DNA of 64,000 nt from Antedon mediterranea (GCF_964355755.1 NC_092677.1:10996601-11060600), one strand, 5' to 3'. Numbered from the stretch's first letter, positions 32,816-45,464 are shown. Numbers and translations are program-made. Notes: generated by a model not told the origin, from the sequence alone.

Positions 32816-34290
32816 TAATGTATACAGTATATAATGTAAATGTGAAGGAATAACCTGCGACTTGCAGCCTACTGGGCTGAATTGCACACAGGTGTAGACA
32901 ACGTATACGCTCTTTTCTAAGTGTCCTTGTTGAGTGCCAGCAAACGGTGCTCATTCCTCTTCCTCCCTACTGTACCTGATCTGTACACTGGACCTTTAGT
33001 TTTAATTTTTTTGGCCATTTCAGCACTATACCTTGTTGTGCTAATGGCTGTTTGGCATGTACAAATTTGGTCTATTATTACAATAACATTTTTATTTTTG
33101 TATTTAATTTTAATTCAGTCACCATGTAATAACATATACAAATACATACTTTTAAGTAATACATTTTAAAATAAATTGCTTTAAATAAAAATAGAACTAA
33201 AAATCTGTCTCAATTTTTTATAAACCAAATAAAGGCTTTCATATTTATATAATAAAACATTCTTTTAAAGTAAAATCACACATTTTAGCAAATAATACAC
33301 AGTAGACCACCTAGCAAATAAACAACGCTGGAAGACCTGTTTTTTTAATGAGATACTTAATGAACAGTAGACTTGCCCCAAGTCTGTATTATCTTTTTTT
33401 TTTATTTATTTGTTTTTATTTCGACCGCGATTTTTGTCTGAAAATACAAAATCAAGTAGTATACGTATGAAACGCCATATGTGCCAAATTATTTATCTTT
33501 TAACTAATATTAAGACAAAACTCCGTCTGGAACCCAGACTAAATGAACAGAGCACCCACAAGCGTTGGTTTATCTTTTATAATAATTTGTGCATGTTTAC
33601 TATTTAACAAAAACAACACTAACAACATTTGATGTACATACAACACATATATATATATTATAAATTAATAAAAGTATTGAACCTTATACAAACTTGTTAT
33701 ATAATGTTGAAAGATTTATTTATTTCTTATACAGAATAATTTATATGTAATAATGAATAGAGATTATTTTTTTTATTATCATATTACTTGGATTAATTTC
33801 TACCAAATTTGGTATTTACACCAGAGAGTACTATATATCTCCCTAAACCGAGACATTTTAGGGTTAATTGTTATTCAAAACATTGGAATAATCCCAGAAA
33901 GTTTGGCAGTGACAAGAACTCAACAAACTTTACCATAATAAAAAAAAAAAGCATTCCAACAAATTTAACCAATCTTTATATAGTGTCATAATAAATTGTC
34001 CAATCAGAACAGTGAGAAACAAAAGCTCCATGGTCTCGCAAATGTTTTAGGAGAGAAGAAAGAAGTCACCCACCTTTAACAAGCAGGAAAAAAGCATACA
34101 AAATATTACAACTTTATTTAATATTTACAGTGTGTAAGTATGCAATATTGTGCGTAAATATCATTTTAAACAATCATAATTAATGCACATAAATACAATA
34201 TTATATATACATCTTGTATACTATATATAGACAAAACATCTGTGTAGAATGAAACCAATACCTAAAAAAAGAAAAGATAAAATTAATTTT
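32816..34290. other. AT-rich intergenic DNA
   Basis: It contains a weak SINE family A trace near 32980-33000 (TGTACACTGGACC). No gene is visible; open frames here are short and of AT-rich composition. Confidence 0.5.
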
Positions 34291-34338
34291 AAGCTCTGTC
34301 TACATCACTGTGTCCATATATGGGCATTTTTTTGTCAA
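34291..34338. repeat. MITE-1 remnant
   Basis: AAGCTCTGTCTACATCACTG joins directly to GTCCATATATGGGCAT, so the interior and the right end are lost. Confidence 0.6.
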
Positions 34339-34359
34339 TCCTCGATACTGTATCTATAA

Positions 34360-34515
34360 ATTGTCCAGTATCATAGGTAAATTCTCTAAAACAGTATCAC
34401 ATATGTATCACATGTATGTATCAGGCCATAGACAAATCTAGCATTGATATATATGCCACATGTGATACATATGTGACACTGTTTTATAGAATTTGCCTAT
34501 GACACAGGACAATTA
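34360..34515. repeat. Palindromic foldback sequence
   Basis: Two arms of about 65-70 bp pair: ATCATAGGTAAATTCTCTAA and ATCACATATGTATCACATG on the left are complemented on the right by CATGTGATACATATGTGACA and AGAATTTGCCTATGACAC. A transcript through it would form a long hairpin. Confidence 0.75.
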
Positions 34516-34734
34516 TGCAATTATGTAGGGATACAGTACACAGAATCGGGTGTAATACAGTATGCAAGATAATGGAGGTTCTTCGGCCCCATAAAATATA
34601 CTGGAAATGAAATAGCAAAAACATCCTACAGTTTGGACTATATAGGAATTTATTAACAGAGAGTCTTATTTTACAACTTCCTGTTATAATGGTATAGGTA
34701 GGAAACTATTCTGGTTTTGAGAGTTTACAGTGTA

Positions 34735-34865
34735 TGTCTACACTATCAAACTTTATGTGATGTGCCCATATATGGACTTGATGATGTCATATCACTACCA
34801 TATTTGGGCACATCACACTTTTTTGTCAAACTAGTTTGATATATAGTGCCAGTGTAGACAGAGCT
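34735..34865. repeat. MITE-1 copy
   Basis: TGTCTACACTATCAAACTTT at the left, GTTTGATATATAGTGCCAGT and GTAGACAGAGCT at the right. The right terminus carries a small insertion. Confidence 0.8.
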
Positions 34866-35335
34866 GTACAAAGTAAATTTGAAGCCATAGATTTAGATGC
34901 TATCCAGGACTAATTACCAGTAGACATCTGCCTCCTTAGCCTTGGGTAAATATTGTCTGTGGGTTTTTCAATTTTGCAGATACAAAACAATTATTAATAA
35001 TTATTTCAACTTATTTATTAAAGAATAAATAAAGGAAATAAAAATCTGAATAGGCCACATTTTTATCAAGCAAATTATTCATGGGTAGTTTATTTTTACT
35101 ATTTGTTTGCTAATAGAGGAAGTGATCTTTGTGGACCATTTCCTAAATTTAATTGAAAAAGCATATCATTTAAAACAAAATGTAATATGGCCGTCCAACA
35201 ATAAAATTTAATACACTGGAATAAAAATTATCTTGGTCAAAATTATCTTATCTTACAATTTTTATGTAAATTGTATAAAGCCGCATGTCTTTCAGGATAA
35301 ATGCACATATGCATATAAAATTATGCCGAGAATTG

Positions 35336-35590
35336 TTGTTGAAGATGTATTGTCCTCCAAAAACATGAAAATGAAGAATAATTAAAAAAGACTTTGAATA
35401 GGCCCTTTCGCAGTTAATAATTCGTAGAAAAAAAAAAAAAATGATTTCAAGACAAAATAAACGGTTAAATTCAAACAAAAAACCTGACTATTTTTTCTTT
35501 AATTTACAGTTGTTTCAGGTATATAAATTTTTTTTTTTTTCAATCCAATTTTTATGTGACATTAAAATTACATCTTTAAAGGTACATGTA
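35336..35590. repeat. MITE-2 copy, partial
   Basis: The left end GAAGATGTATTGTCCTCC matches the 47.16-kb copy; the right end TATGTGACATTAAAATTACATCTTTAA is related but lacks the GGGGGACAAT part. Confidence 0.55.
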
Positions 35591-35807
35591 CAGTATTATA
35601 AAATGTTAAGTCTACCACATATACTGTATTTGTGACACCTTCTGAGATATAGATTGGATATTCATAATTTGATATGTGGTCTACAGAAGAGGTCAAGGTT
35701 CATGAAAAGCTCTGTGACTGTGAGGCATTTCAACGTATCTGTCCTGAATAAGTTTCCCATTGCTGGAGAGGTTCTGGATAATTTAGAAGTCCCTGATTGA
35801 TTAAGTT

Positions 35808-36475
35808 CCCCTTACTGGAGAAGTCCCCGATAAGTTCCCTGCTCCTGGAGAGGTTCCAGATAAGTTTCCTGTTACTGGAGAGGTTCCGGATAAGTTGCCT
35901 GTTCCTGGAGAGGTTCCGGATAAGTTCCCTGTTCCTGAAGAGGTTCCGGATAAGTTCCCTGTTCCTGGAGAGGTTCCGGATAATTTCCTTGTTCCTGGAG
36001 AGGTTCCGGATATTTCCCTGTTTCTGGAAAGGTTCCGGAGAAGTTCCCCTTCCAGGAAAGTTTCTGGATAAGTTCCCCCTTCCAGGAAAGTTTCTGGACA
36101 AGTTCCCTCTTCCTGGAAAGGTCCCAGATAAGTTCCCTCTTCCTGGAGAGGTCCCAGATAAGTTCCCCTTCCTGGAGAGGTCCCAGATAAGTTCCCCCTT
36201 CCTGGAGAGATCCCAGATAAGTCCCCCTTCCTGTAGAGGTCCCAGATAGGTTCCCCTTCCTGGAGAGGTCCCAGATAGGTTCCCCTTCCTGGAGAGGTCC
36301 CAGATAGGTTCCCCTTCCTGGAGAGGTCCCAGATATGTTCCCCCTTCATGGAGAGGTCCCAGATAAGTTCTCTCTTCATGGAGAGGTCCCAGATAAGTTC
36401 TCTCTTCCTGGAGAGATCCCGGATAAGCTCCCCTTCCTGGAGAGGTCCTAGATAAATTCCCCTTCCTGGAGAGGT
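35808..36475. repeat. 30-bp minisatellite, about 22 units
   Basis: Units carry GTTCCGGATAAGTTCC and CCTGGAGAGG. Two sub-types are visible: CTGTTCCTGGAGAGGTTCCG to about 36000, then TTCCTGGAGAGGTCCCAG. The unit is a multiple of three with few stops, giving long open frames on both strands. It ends about 50 bp past the stop codon of the MARVEL gene, so it probably lies in its 3' UTR. Confidence 0.92.
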
Positions 36476-36527
36476 CAAAGTTTCATACCACAACCTTTGA
36501 GAATTACCGGATTCGTACGTACCCTAA

Positions 36528-39500
36528 TTATGAAATGACACTTCCAGTTCTCTCCAACTGAAGCGACTGATGTCGAAATAGACCATGTTTACGTCGCCGG
36601 CGAAGTAGAGTAGTAACATGCAACCCATACAAACCGAAACAGATAAATCCAATGATCTGTAAAGGAAATTTATTTTAGTTGATTAATTAATGCAAGCTTC
36701 ATAGTAATTATTATAAAACATTGACTTACTGAGTAATATTAGACAGATTATAATAAAGTTATGGCATAAAATGTAGATGTCACTATTAGTCAAGTCAAGT
36801 ATCATTTATTATCCTTTGTTTTAAGAAAAAAATTCTGTTTGCTCTGTTGGCGGAGCACAATATCCAACAGACACAACACAAACTCAAAAACAAAAACATT
36901 ACAAAAAAGTGTCTACATTATGTTTAAGGCTCTAATAGCTCCTGGAAAGAAACTATTTGTAAATCGTGCCTTATTGGCCTTAATAGAATGAAATCGCCGA
37001 CCGCTGCGCATCAACTGGAACATACTAGAGGCCGGATGAAATTGATCATCTTTGATAGCCACTGCCTTTCTCAGAAGACGATCCGAAAATATGTTCTCCA
37101 AAGGCAATTGTGCAGATCCAATTATACGCGATGCGGTCTTGACTATTCTATTTAGGTCACGCTTTTCATTTTCGGTAGTGCTACCGAACAATACCGTTAA
37201 AGAATACGTTATGACACTCTCTAAAACTACTCTTAATCAGCCATGTCTTTTATGTCAATTTTTTATATATTATATATTTTTATTGTTTTAACACATTTGT
37301 GACAGCTCTCCGATCTTATATCATATTTTTGTCAAACCATTTTATCTGTAGATAATATACAGTATATATTTTACTGCAATATTTTATTTGATAGTGCTTA
37401 GCATTCATGGCAATCCCCAGTGTGCTGCACAGTTGTCATGTATTTTTGTTTGTGCCTGCAAATTGAATAAAATAAAAGTAGAACTATAAGGGGAAACCTT
37501 CAGGACCTAATATGGTGTCCTTAAATAGGACTGAATAGGGGTTGGCTTAATATAGGTGTGCCAAAGGGATTCTATTGTTTTATCATTTTATTGTCAACTA
37601 TTAAAAGCAAGTCCCAATGAAGAATGGCAGTTTTCCATAGCATTTTAAACATAAAATTATACTTATGCATAATATTATACAAATAATGAATGTTTTATAT
37701 TCGCGTAATGGTACAAATAACGGCATGAGGTGAATGACAAATAGTTATATTTCAACGAGGGGAAGATGAACTAATATCATTTTTTGTTTTATCTAAATAG
37801 ATTCCTGTCATTTAAATCAGATTAAATAAAAGGAGGGTTAGGTCTTTGATTCACATTGAAATAGTAACGTTTATTTGGTTTTTTAATAAATATATATTTT
37901 TTGGGGATTTCATAAACACACCTACTGTAATGTTAATTATGTCAACAAACAACAAAACAGAAAAAAAAAATTTACATAGTTACTTGCCAATAAAGATACT
38001 AATGATTTCTACAAATATTGAAAACATCATGGAGGTGCAACATGAGTTAGCAGATTTTGCTTGTGGGAAGTCTAGACAAAACCTGCCACTCCTACTTTGA
38101 ACATTACAACATTACAATTAAATAAAATAGGCCAACCTCGGGCACAAGCACAATGACATTACCATGGTATTATATAACTCCATTTAAATTAATTCCCTGC
38201 CACATTCTTATACACATACAATACTCTATTATAATGCATTTCTTTAGTAGAATATTGAATGTAAATGATCTACAATTTAGAAAGCACTTTTATTACTTTT
38301 TGATATTGTGTTGTAGTTTTTCTAAATCGAGGGGAAGTTAGCATTTTAACACAAAATATATATATATAAATGAATAGACACTTCCATCGAATAAATGCCG
38401 ACTAAAGGCATTTTTTCACACCTTTGGAAATCAACATGTGTCCTCTTAGTAGGAGTGTCCATTAAATAGGGGTGTCCATTAAATAGGGATGTCCATTAAA
38501 TAGGGGTGTCCATTAAAGAGCAGTGTCCATTAAATAAGGGTGTCCATTAAATAGGGGTGTCCATTAAATAGGGTGTCCATTAAATAGGGTGTCCATTAAA
38601 TAGGGGTGTCCATTAAATAGGGGTGTCCATTAAATAGAGGTGTGCATTAAAATAGAGGTGTGCATTAAATAGGGGTGTGCATTAAACAGGGTTGTCCATT
38701 AAATAGGTGTGTCCATTAAATAGGGGTTTCCATTAAACAGGGGTGTCCATTAAATAGGGGTGTCCATTAAACAGGGGTTTCATAGGAAAGTGTCCACTGT
38801 ATTAGTAATGTCCCAAATGAAGTACCAATATTACAATATTATTTATCATTATGACTGGTCTGATATCAATCTTTTTTCTAATTTGGCATAAATTTTTCAT
38901 CATCTATCTAAACAAACCAACCATGCACCATTATAACCAATAGTCACTGAAAATTCCAACCAAATATTTTACCTAGTAAATAATGTAAAAATAATCTTTC
39001 TATAACAGTTATATTTAATCCAGATGCCCAATCACATTGTTTCTATGGCAACGTTAATTGATAAGCTCACCATTCCAGCAAGTAAAATACTGCGATCAGT
39101 CCACACTTTGTTTTTTCCAGAAAATTCTCGATAAGCAGAGCCCACCATTGCAGTAGAAATAAGGTACAATAAGGTCATGACTCCACTGATTACAATTTCC
39201 TGCAAAATTATATAATAAAATTCAAATTATTATTTATCTTTTTCATTCAAATGATCAAAAAGGGTCTTAAACACGGAATGAGACTTTAACTCTGTCTACA
39301 CTATCAAAACTAGTTTGACAAATAATATGTTACTGTTAGTGATATGATATATGGATCATGTCCATATATGGGCACATCACATTTATTGTCACATAAAGTT
39401 TGATAGTGTAAACAGACCTTTAAAAATCCCAGACCACTTATTAAATTATTCAAATTCTTCTTTTTACTATAAACTATAAGTATAAATAATTTTATTTTTA

Positions 39501-42500
39501 TATCTAATGTCACAAACAATTTATAATCTGAAAATACAAAAGGACTATTAAAACACACTACTTTGATTTTTTTTACCGACTACTGAAATGCTTTATTTGT
39601 CCATTGTCATAATAAAATAACAATAGATTAAATTCATCTTAAAGATTGGAAAATATTACTACTATATTAGTACGAAAAAGACAGATAAATTAAAAATATA
39701 TAACAAAAATCCATATACAGAGTACACACGTGATATTGCACAAAAGATAAGTTTTAAAATGGAGTAACAATTTTGAAGTTTAAACTAATAAAAAAGCATT
39801 AAAACGCTTAAAAAGTTCAAAATGTATTCTATTTATATATACTGTAGAGATTAAAGCAAATAACATCTGAATTAATCAACAACAAAAAAAGAGAGAAACA
39901 TATCTGCATATTTGCCTCTGGTCAAAACACATTTCAACATTAAAGCAAATTCAAAAACAAATATCACAATCACATGGAGCGAGTGTTGATAACTGCAATC
40001 ATGGTGCAATAATTAGACCAAACCTCATGCAAGGAGCAGAAAATCAACTGTACTGTATGTTAAAACTTTATGTGGACATGATGTCATATCACTACCTACC
40101 ATATTTAGGCATATTACTACCACATTTAGGCATATTACTACCATATTTAGGCATATTACTACCATATTTAGGCATATTACTACCATATTTGGTCACATCA
40201 CACTTTTTTGTTAAACTAGTTTGATAGTGTAGATAGAGCTTTAGAATAGAGATTGTCTCTATCACCTTAATAGGTGTTCCCCAAACAGTGGTTTGCTGTA
40301 TACTTCTATATGTCATATTGTCCTCTTCATAGAGATGACCCTGAATAGGGATGTCCAAAAGGAGGAATTATATTGTACTAAAATATCAACTAGAGAAAAT
40401 CAGAGACTGCAAAAGATTTCCAATTGTCATTTTCTGTGACCAATAACCCCAGGTCAAAGGTTACAACAAAACATTGACTTTAAAACATACAGTCCTAAAG
40501 TGCAAGTGTGAAGCATATAAAGATAAATTTCCACTGTGTAAACTATATGGCCAAAGGCATTCATTTAAAATCACTGCTTTTCTCATTCAAATGGTCAGTA
40601 AATGTCTGGTCATCCAATAAACAGTACACCTATGCCAACCCCTGGTTGGGTAACTGGTTTTTTTCAGTCTTTGGTCAGCGAAGGTTGGCCAGGGGCTTGG
40701 CCATCTTTTATTTTTGACTAGACTGACTTATGACCTCACTGATTCAATAAACTGAAAAGATTATTTTCACATAAACTTTGACATGGCACCCTTAAAAGTT
40801 TAAACCACTTGTGTTTTTTAAAACATTTAAACAGGTCACTATAAAGATACACTTATGGTATGCAGTAGAAATATTAAGGTGACATCTTCAACATTTTGAA
40901 TAAGAAGGTTTGTCCCCTAAACAAGGATTTCTCCTCAATAGGTGTATCTACTCAATATGGGTGTCCTTTCAACAGGGGTGTCACCTCAACAGGGGTGTCT
41001 ACTCAATAGGGGTGTTCCATTAACAGGGATGTCCCTTCAACACAATAGTGGTTTCCCCCTCTGTATATTTTTCACTGTCTGAAGAAGTTGACTTGTTCCC
41101 CACATCGGTCAGGAATTGTCTTTCCGGTTAGATTTACAACGATTTACTAGAGCGAATGATGTATTATATATTTATGTAGTCTTATTGAAACCGTGAATTC
41201 TCATAGATCATTCAGACCAATGACGCAGTCTCCATACTGCTATTTCAACATTGTCAAATGTAACGACTGAACACACAAGATGTAGTCTCACAATGTTCAA
41301 TGTAGACATAGTGCCGTAGGTGCATTTAAAATGACATAAGGTCACCAAAATTGTTATACAAGGTCAACAAACTAACTAAAAATGCTGTAAAATTTGAACT
41401 ACAGGTGAATGCTTCACTTTGGCCAATCAGGAACAACTTTTCTAAAGGATATCTTGAGCATGCCTACCAACACATGTGCAATTGGCAGAGCGGTAGGGTC
41501 TATAACTAATGATTGCAGAGTGCGCAATTTTCCAATAAATAAACCTTTTGTTTTTACACAAAATTTTACAAGTAATGCCAAGCTTAATGTCTCATCCAAA
41601 CGACAATGCTTTGGGTTTAAAATATCATGCCTAATGACTCCATGCACATTTTAAACTCGCAGCCACATACACAAACGCCAGATAAATTCTGAAAAATTGT
41701 GCATCCTATGTTCACAATATGGATTATAGAAATATTTAGAAATAATGTTATGGATTTTAACTATCTTTTGCAATAAATAAAATGTTCTTAATATAAATAA
41801 GAATATTCAAAAGCATGGTGAAAATTCATAAAGCTAATTAAATTAGTTTAGCAACCCTTAAGAAAAATGAATCCACCTTGATTGCCTAACATAACACACA
41901 ATATGAGTAGGTTCACAGATTGCGATAATGTCAAACCCAGGCCGTTCCTAACCTACCTACACACCCCAAGGCATCAAGACACTACCCTAGTTGATAGCTG
42001 ATTTCTACAGGTCACTTCCTACGCAATATCCCAGAGTGCACACGTGTTACGTCAATGGCAACCGTCATCAGTAGCTGATGATGATCTGGTTTAGTGTGGT
42101 CACCCAGCTGGGAACCTGTTGCTGCACTTGGTCTATCTATCTTTGGTAAGTTGTTTTTTTTCTTCCAATTCTATACATATTTGTACTACTTAATATAAAA
42201 TAATAAATAAACTTATATCTATACTAAACTTGTCTAAATCTTGTAAATTCACTGCTGCAGTTATAGCCCATCGTCATATAGTACTCATTCTTAGCATACG
42301 ACATATTTTAATATGTCGTATGCTTTAAAAAGCAGTTGGTAGAAAAGAGTCGGGATGGTCTCTTAGTTTGATAACATGGTACTGTACTGGACCCTCTAGA
42401 AGAAAGATCTTGTACTGAAGGGATCACCCAGTATAAAAAAGAAATACATTTTTTTTAAACAACTTTTAAAAATTCAATCCAAAATATTACTGATTAAGTA

Positions 42501-43258
42501 CTGTAATGGTATCTTTTACCTTTAATTCCTTTAAATTGTTTTATATATACTGTATGTTTTGTAGATAGTTACCTTTTTGTAAATGTGTGTGTAATAATGT
42601 AAATTACCTTGTTAGTTGTCTTTGAATTATTTTTATTATATTGTTAATGTTTCTCTACTGAACCACTTTGGAAATCAATGCTTTAGCACTGAAAGTGTCA
42701 TTCAGTACAAAGACAGAATAAATAAATAAATAAATAAAAAGACACAAAATATTACAAAATACAGTACTATCATCCATCAACCAAGTTCATTTAGAACTAG
42801 ATAAAATCATTTATAAGATGATAGTTTAGTTTAGCAGGTTAGGAAAATTTTGCTGTTGGGGAATAACAAATTATGAACTATACCCTGAAAACACATTACA
42901 ATCGTCAACTATATATTGTCACCGAGTAGGACAGTGCATATATTTGGTATTGGTAAACTTTGACAGTTCACCTAAAAAAAAAAATTAAATTAGACAAACA
43001 CCTGTCACCACAGAAAAAAAACAAAACAAAAAACAAACAATAATAATAATTGGATTATCATACCAAGGATAGCCAGTCAATTGCCATCATACGAGAAATC
43101 GTTGACGCGTGTATAACAAGTAAAAGGAACGCTATTAGGATCGATACGACAGATGTGAAGACGAACACTCTGAAGCGCCAAGCCGCTGGTAGCAACAAGT
43201 AGCTGTCTCCGTTGAACGATGTTGACGTAACACAGATCAGGGCTCCGACTGACATTAA
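36528..43258 (-). CDS. MARVEL-domain four-pass membrane protein, last three coding exons
   Basis: Minus-strand exons 43258-43064 (65 codons), 39199-39071 (43 codons) and 36656-36528 (42 codons plus stop) join in phase 0 with GT-AG borders. They encode four hydrophobic segments: LMSVGALICVTS (TM1, its start missing), VFVFTSVVSILIAFLLLVIH, EIVISGVMTLLYLISTAMV and ILLAGMIIGFICFGLYGLHV. A basic cytoplasmic tail follows (LLRRRRKHGLFR). Order, spacing and the W-x-D-R-S turn before TM4 resemble MARVEL proteins of the plasmolipin/MAL/CMTM group, which act in membrane apposition and vesicle transport. Which family member it is cannot be decided. The exon with the N-terminus lies upstream (above 43.3 kb) and was not found; it may be beyond the window. 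Confidence 0.8.
36790..37230 (-). mobile_element. 5'-truncated LINE: RT C-terminal end and 3' UTR
   Basis: The minus strand encodes ESVITYSLTVLFGSTTENEK and continues for about 90 residues, including NRIVKTASRIIG and FHSIKANKARFTNSFFPGAI, to a stop at 36913-36915. This is the conserved C-terminal tail of L2/CR1-type non-LTR retrotransposons. The 3' end has AATAAATGATACTTGACTTG. It lies in the last intron of the MARVEL gene. Confidence 0.75.
37670..37890. repeat. Foldback family copy, partial
   Basis: ATACAAATAATGAATGTTTT, CGTAATGGTACAAATAACGG, and GATTCCTGTCATTTAAATC are shared in order with 45.60-45.78 kb. It lies in the MARVEL gene's last intron. Confidence 0.65.
38443..38790. repeat. 17-bp minisatellite, about 20 units
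   Basis: The unit GGGGTGTCCATTAAATA repeats with small changes (GTGTGC, AAACAG and one-base length variants). The unit matches the core of the dispersed TAATAGGGGTGTCC repeats elsewhere in the window, from which it probably grew. Confidence 0.92.
39288..39421. repeat. MITE-1 copy
   Basis: ACTCTGTCTACACTATCAAA at the left and AAAGTTTGATAGTGTAAACA at the right. It lies about 90 bp upstream (minus strand) of the MARVEL exon at 39199. Confidence 0.8.
40060..40242. repeat. MITE-1 copy with internal 21-bp expansion
   Basis: The right terminus is TAGTTTGATAGTGTAGATAG. The core word CATATTTAGGCATATTACTA is tandemly present about five times at 40098-40190. The left terminus is lost. Confidence 0.8.
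40255..41065. repeat. Dispersed GGGGTGTCC-family blocks
   Basis: Two blocks, 40255-40370 and 40870-41060, contain runs such as CTCAATAGGTGTATC, CAACAGGGGTGTCAC and CTCAATAGGGGTGTTCC. Between them is unremarkable AT-rich intron. Confidence 0.55.
41066..42590. other. MARVEL gene intron, no recognised element
   Basis: Overlapping open frames of about 80 codons lie on both strands at 41409-41654 but look like chance. A slightly GC-richer stretch at 41920-42150 ends in a donor-like TTTGGTAAGTT on the plus strand. No coding exon could be supported. Confidence 0.4.
42640..42745 (+). mobile_element. LINE 3' end fragment
   Basis: CTACTGAACCACTTTGGAAA, GAAAGTGTCATTCAGTACAA, then a tail of AAAT repeats. 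It matches the copy at 18.9 kb. Confidence 0.55.
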
Positions 43259-43929
43259 CTGAAAAAATAATTTAAATAATACAATTAGATAGTCATTTAA
43301 TGCTGTACTAAAATTAAGAATAGAATTTTTCAAAGTTAAAACTTTCTGGAGTTTAGAACTTTCCTAGTTAAGAACTTCCGGATTTGGCTATAGAACTTTA
43401 TAATCTGTAACTATGTTAGGATTAAATTGAATAAAATTATCTCCCTTCAACAATATTATTTGAAACCAAATTTTTGTTTATAGTGAAGGAAAAGGTTACG
43501 TTGATGTTTCATGCGTTATCATCGCACTTTTTTAAGGTAGCAAGGTAGTCAGCTTGGTTTGCCGACACTGATCATGGCAGTCACGTGTTGTTGCTACATA
43601 TATTAGGATTAAGCATTGTTTTTTTTGGGGGGGGGGGGGGGGTGATTAATAAAACACTAATTAATAACATATTCAATCTATAATTGATAATTTTTATCAA
43701 CTGAAATGCCATATACTGCTGTAGGAAAGGTAACAAAGCACAAGTTGATATTTACATTAACAACACAAAAATATATGTAGTGTCTCATAGTATATTACAT
43801 TATTGAGTAAGACACTTCTGTTCTAAATATAATTAATACAGTGTTTTTAATTTTTTGTGGACAAAAAAATAGATATTGAGTATACCAAAGTGGTATGTGT
43901 GTAGGGGAACTGTTAATGTATACCACTGT
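43259..43929. other. Upstream of the MARVEL exon, with a T6-G16 homopolymer
   Basis: No exon was found. A run of Ts followed by about 16 Gs lies at 43620-43642, a likely source of assembly error. Confidence 0.5.
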
Positions 43930-44040
43930 ATACAGTAGAATCCATTCTTTGGACACACCTATTTAAGGCGAACTAGTGGGATAGTTAATTAGGATGGTTC
44001 TTAACACCTCTATGTCCTTTATTGGAGTTCTACTGTATGC
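43930..44040. repeat. MITE-3 copy (ACAGTAGAA terminus)
   Basis: ATACAGTAGAATCCATTCTT at the left pairs with TTGGAGTTCTACTGTA at the right. Internal GGACACACCTATTTAAGGC links it to the GTGTCC-type dispersed repeats. Confidence 0.65.
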
Positions 44041-45464
44041 TGTGGGTATATCTACAAAACGGTACACAAAGCAAATTCAATCTATTAACTACCATAATTA
44101 CAAATAGTAATTGGTAATAGCATCATAACTGGATATCAGCTGATTAGATATAACATGATAAATCAATTAAATTTCTTTGAGCAGCAATAGTGTCATTGAC
44201 AACCACAAGGTGGTGGGTAACCTTGGCATTGTAGCCTATAGGTAGATCCATTAACCCCTGACCTTTGCATAACCTATCACTAGGAGTCAAGGTACCTCCT
44301 CTAAGGTGGCCATGTACAGTTTATTCAGTTGAATGTATTGACAAAATGAAAAAGTAACAATTTAATATAATTAATGATTAACACTGAAAAAAAATATTTT
44401 ATGAAACATGTTGAGTAGGTGACCTAGCTGGGGTAATCAATTTTTTTTTTCAATTCAAAGAACATTTATTAATCTGGGGAGATCCGTTCGTAAAATTTTT
44501 TAACTGAACAATCTACTGTATATAGTTTTCCCTTCTATTAAAACTTTTCTTTAGACATACTATTTTGTTACTTGAATTATAAAAACATCATAAAAGAATA
44601 ATATGGATACACTAACAAATATATTCTTCATAATCATTAGCAAGGAAGTATGTATCCTTTTATGTAGAAATAAATAACGAATATCCCCACTTTAAAATTA
44701 CTGTATTAAATTTCTTAAAGTGCAATCTAGTTTATTCTAATCTATCTGCTTATTTCGTATGCAAATTAAGGTAAATTATACATGGGAAAATTGTCCCATA
44801 ATGTCTCAAGGTGATAAATAGTGACAATTTATTACAGATCTGATGAATTACTAATACCTTGTGGATTTAAAGGATAGAGACAAAAAAAAACTACAATAAT
44901 CAGTTTTTTTAAAGGATAGTATTTCATGCATGCATTGGGAAATTAAACACATGGATGTGTTTCAGATATAAGTTACTGGAAATGGACATGAATTCCATCA
45001 GCCACCCACGTGCCAAATTTGGTTCCGCATCAAAGAAGATCATCTGTGTTTTTTCAAGAAAATAAATTTATACATTTTTTTTCTATCAAATCAACTAATT
45101 GCTCTTCTTCTACCAGTGGGTTATTTGGCTGCACTTAACATAAACACATCATGTTCCCTATAGGAGCACTATTAGCGAGAAGAATCATTCTAAAATAGTA
45201 ATTTCAATTGCCAAAATTATGATTTTAAGGTGATCTTACAATCATCTTATACGTATTATTAATTGCTGATGTATTATTATTTTTTGGAAATCACAGGAAT
45301 ACCGTTTTGTATTCAAATAAATAACAAATCACGAAAATACAAACAATATCAGATAGGGCTTTACTGTTCATTGCCGTACAGAAATTAAAACAAAAAGTTT
45401 CAGGATATAGAGGGCAGTAGACCAACAATATATATAACCACATCACATTTTAAAAAGAGATATC
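44041..45464. other. AT-rich DNA, nothing recognised
   Basis: No open frame, RNA gene or repeat structure stands out on either strand. Confidence 0.5.

Noticed and set aside
35797-36493. Long open frames on both strands (150 and 230 codons)
   Set aside because: They are produced by the 30-bp minisatellite, whose unit is a multiple of three and lacks stops.
36528-36656. Alternative frame of the last MARVEL exon (SLDLSVSVCMGCMLLLYFAG)
   Set aside because: It needs a phase that does not match the donor at 39071. The phase-0 frame gives a better fourth membrane segment and a basic tail.
41409-41654. Overlapping frames of 77 and 81 codons on opposite strands
   Set aside because: No recognisable domain, no splice context, and they lie in an intron of the MARVEL gene.
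42070-42150. Possible plus-strand 5' exon ending in a TTTG-GTAAGT donor
   Set aside because: No coding potential and no matching acceptor or downstream exon could be found on the plus strand.
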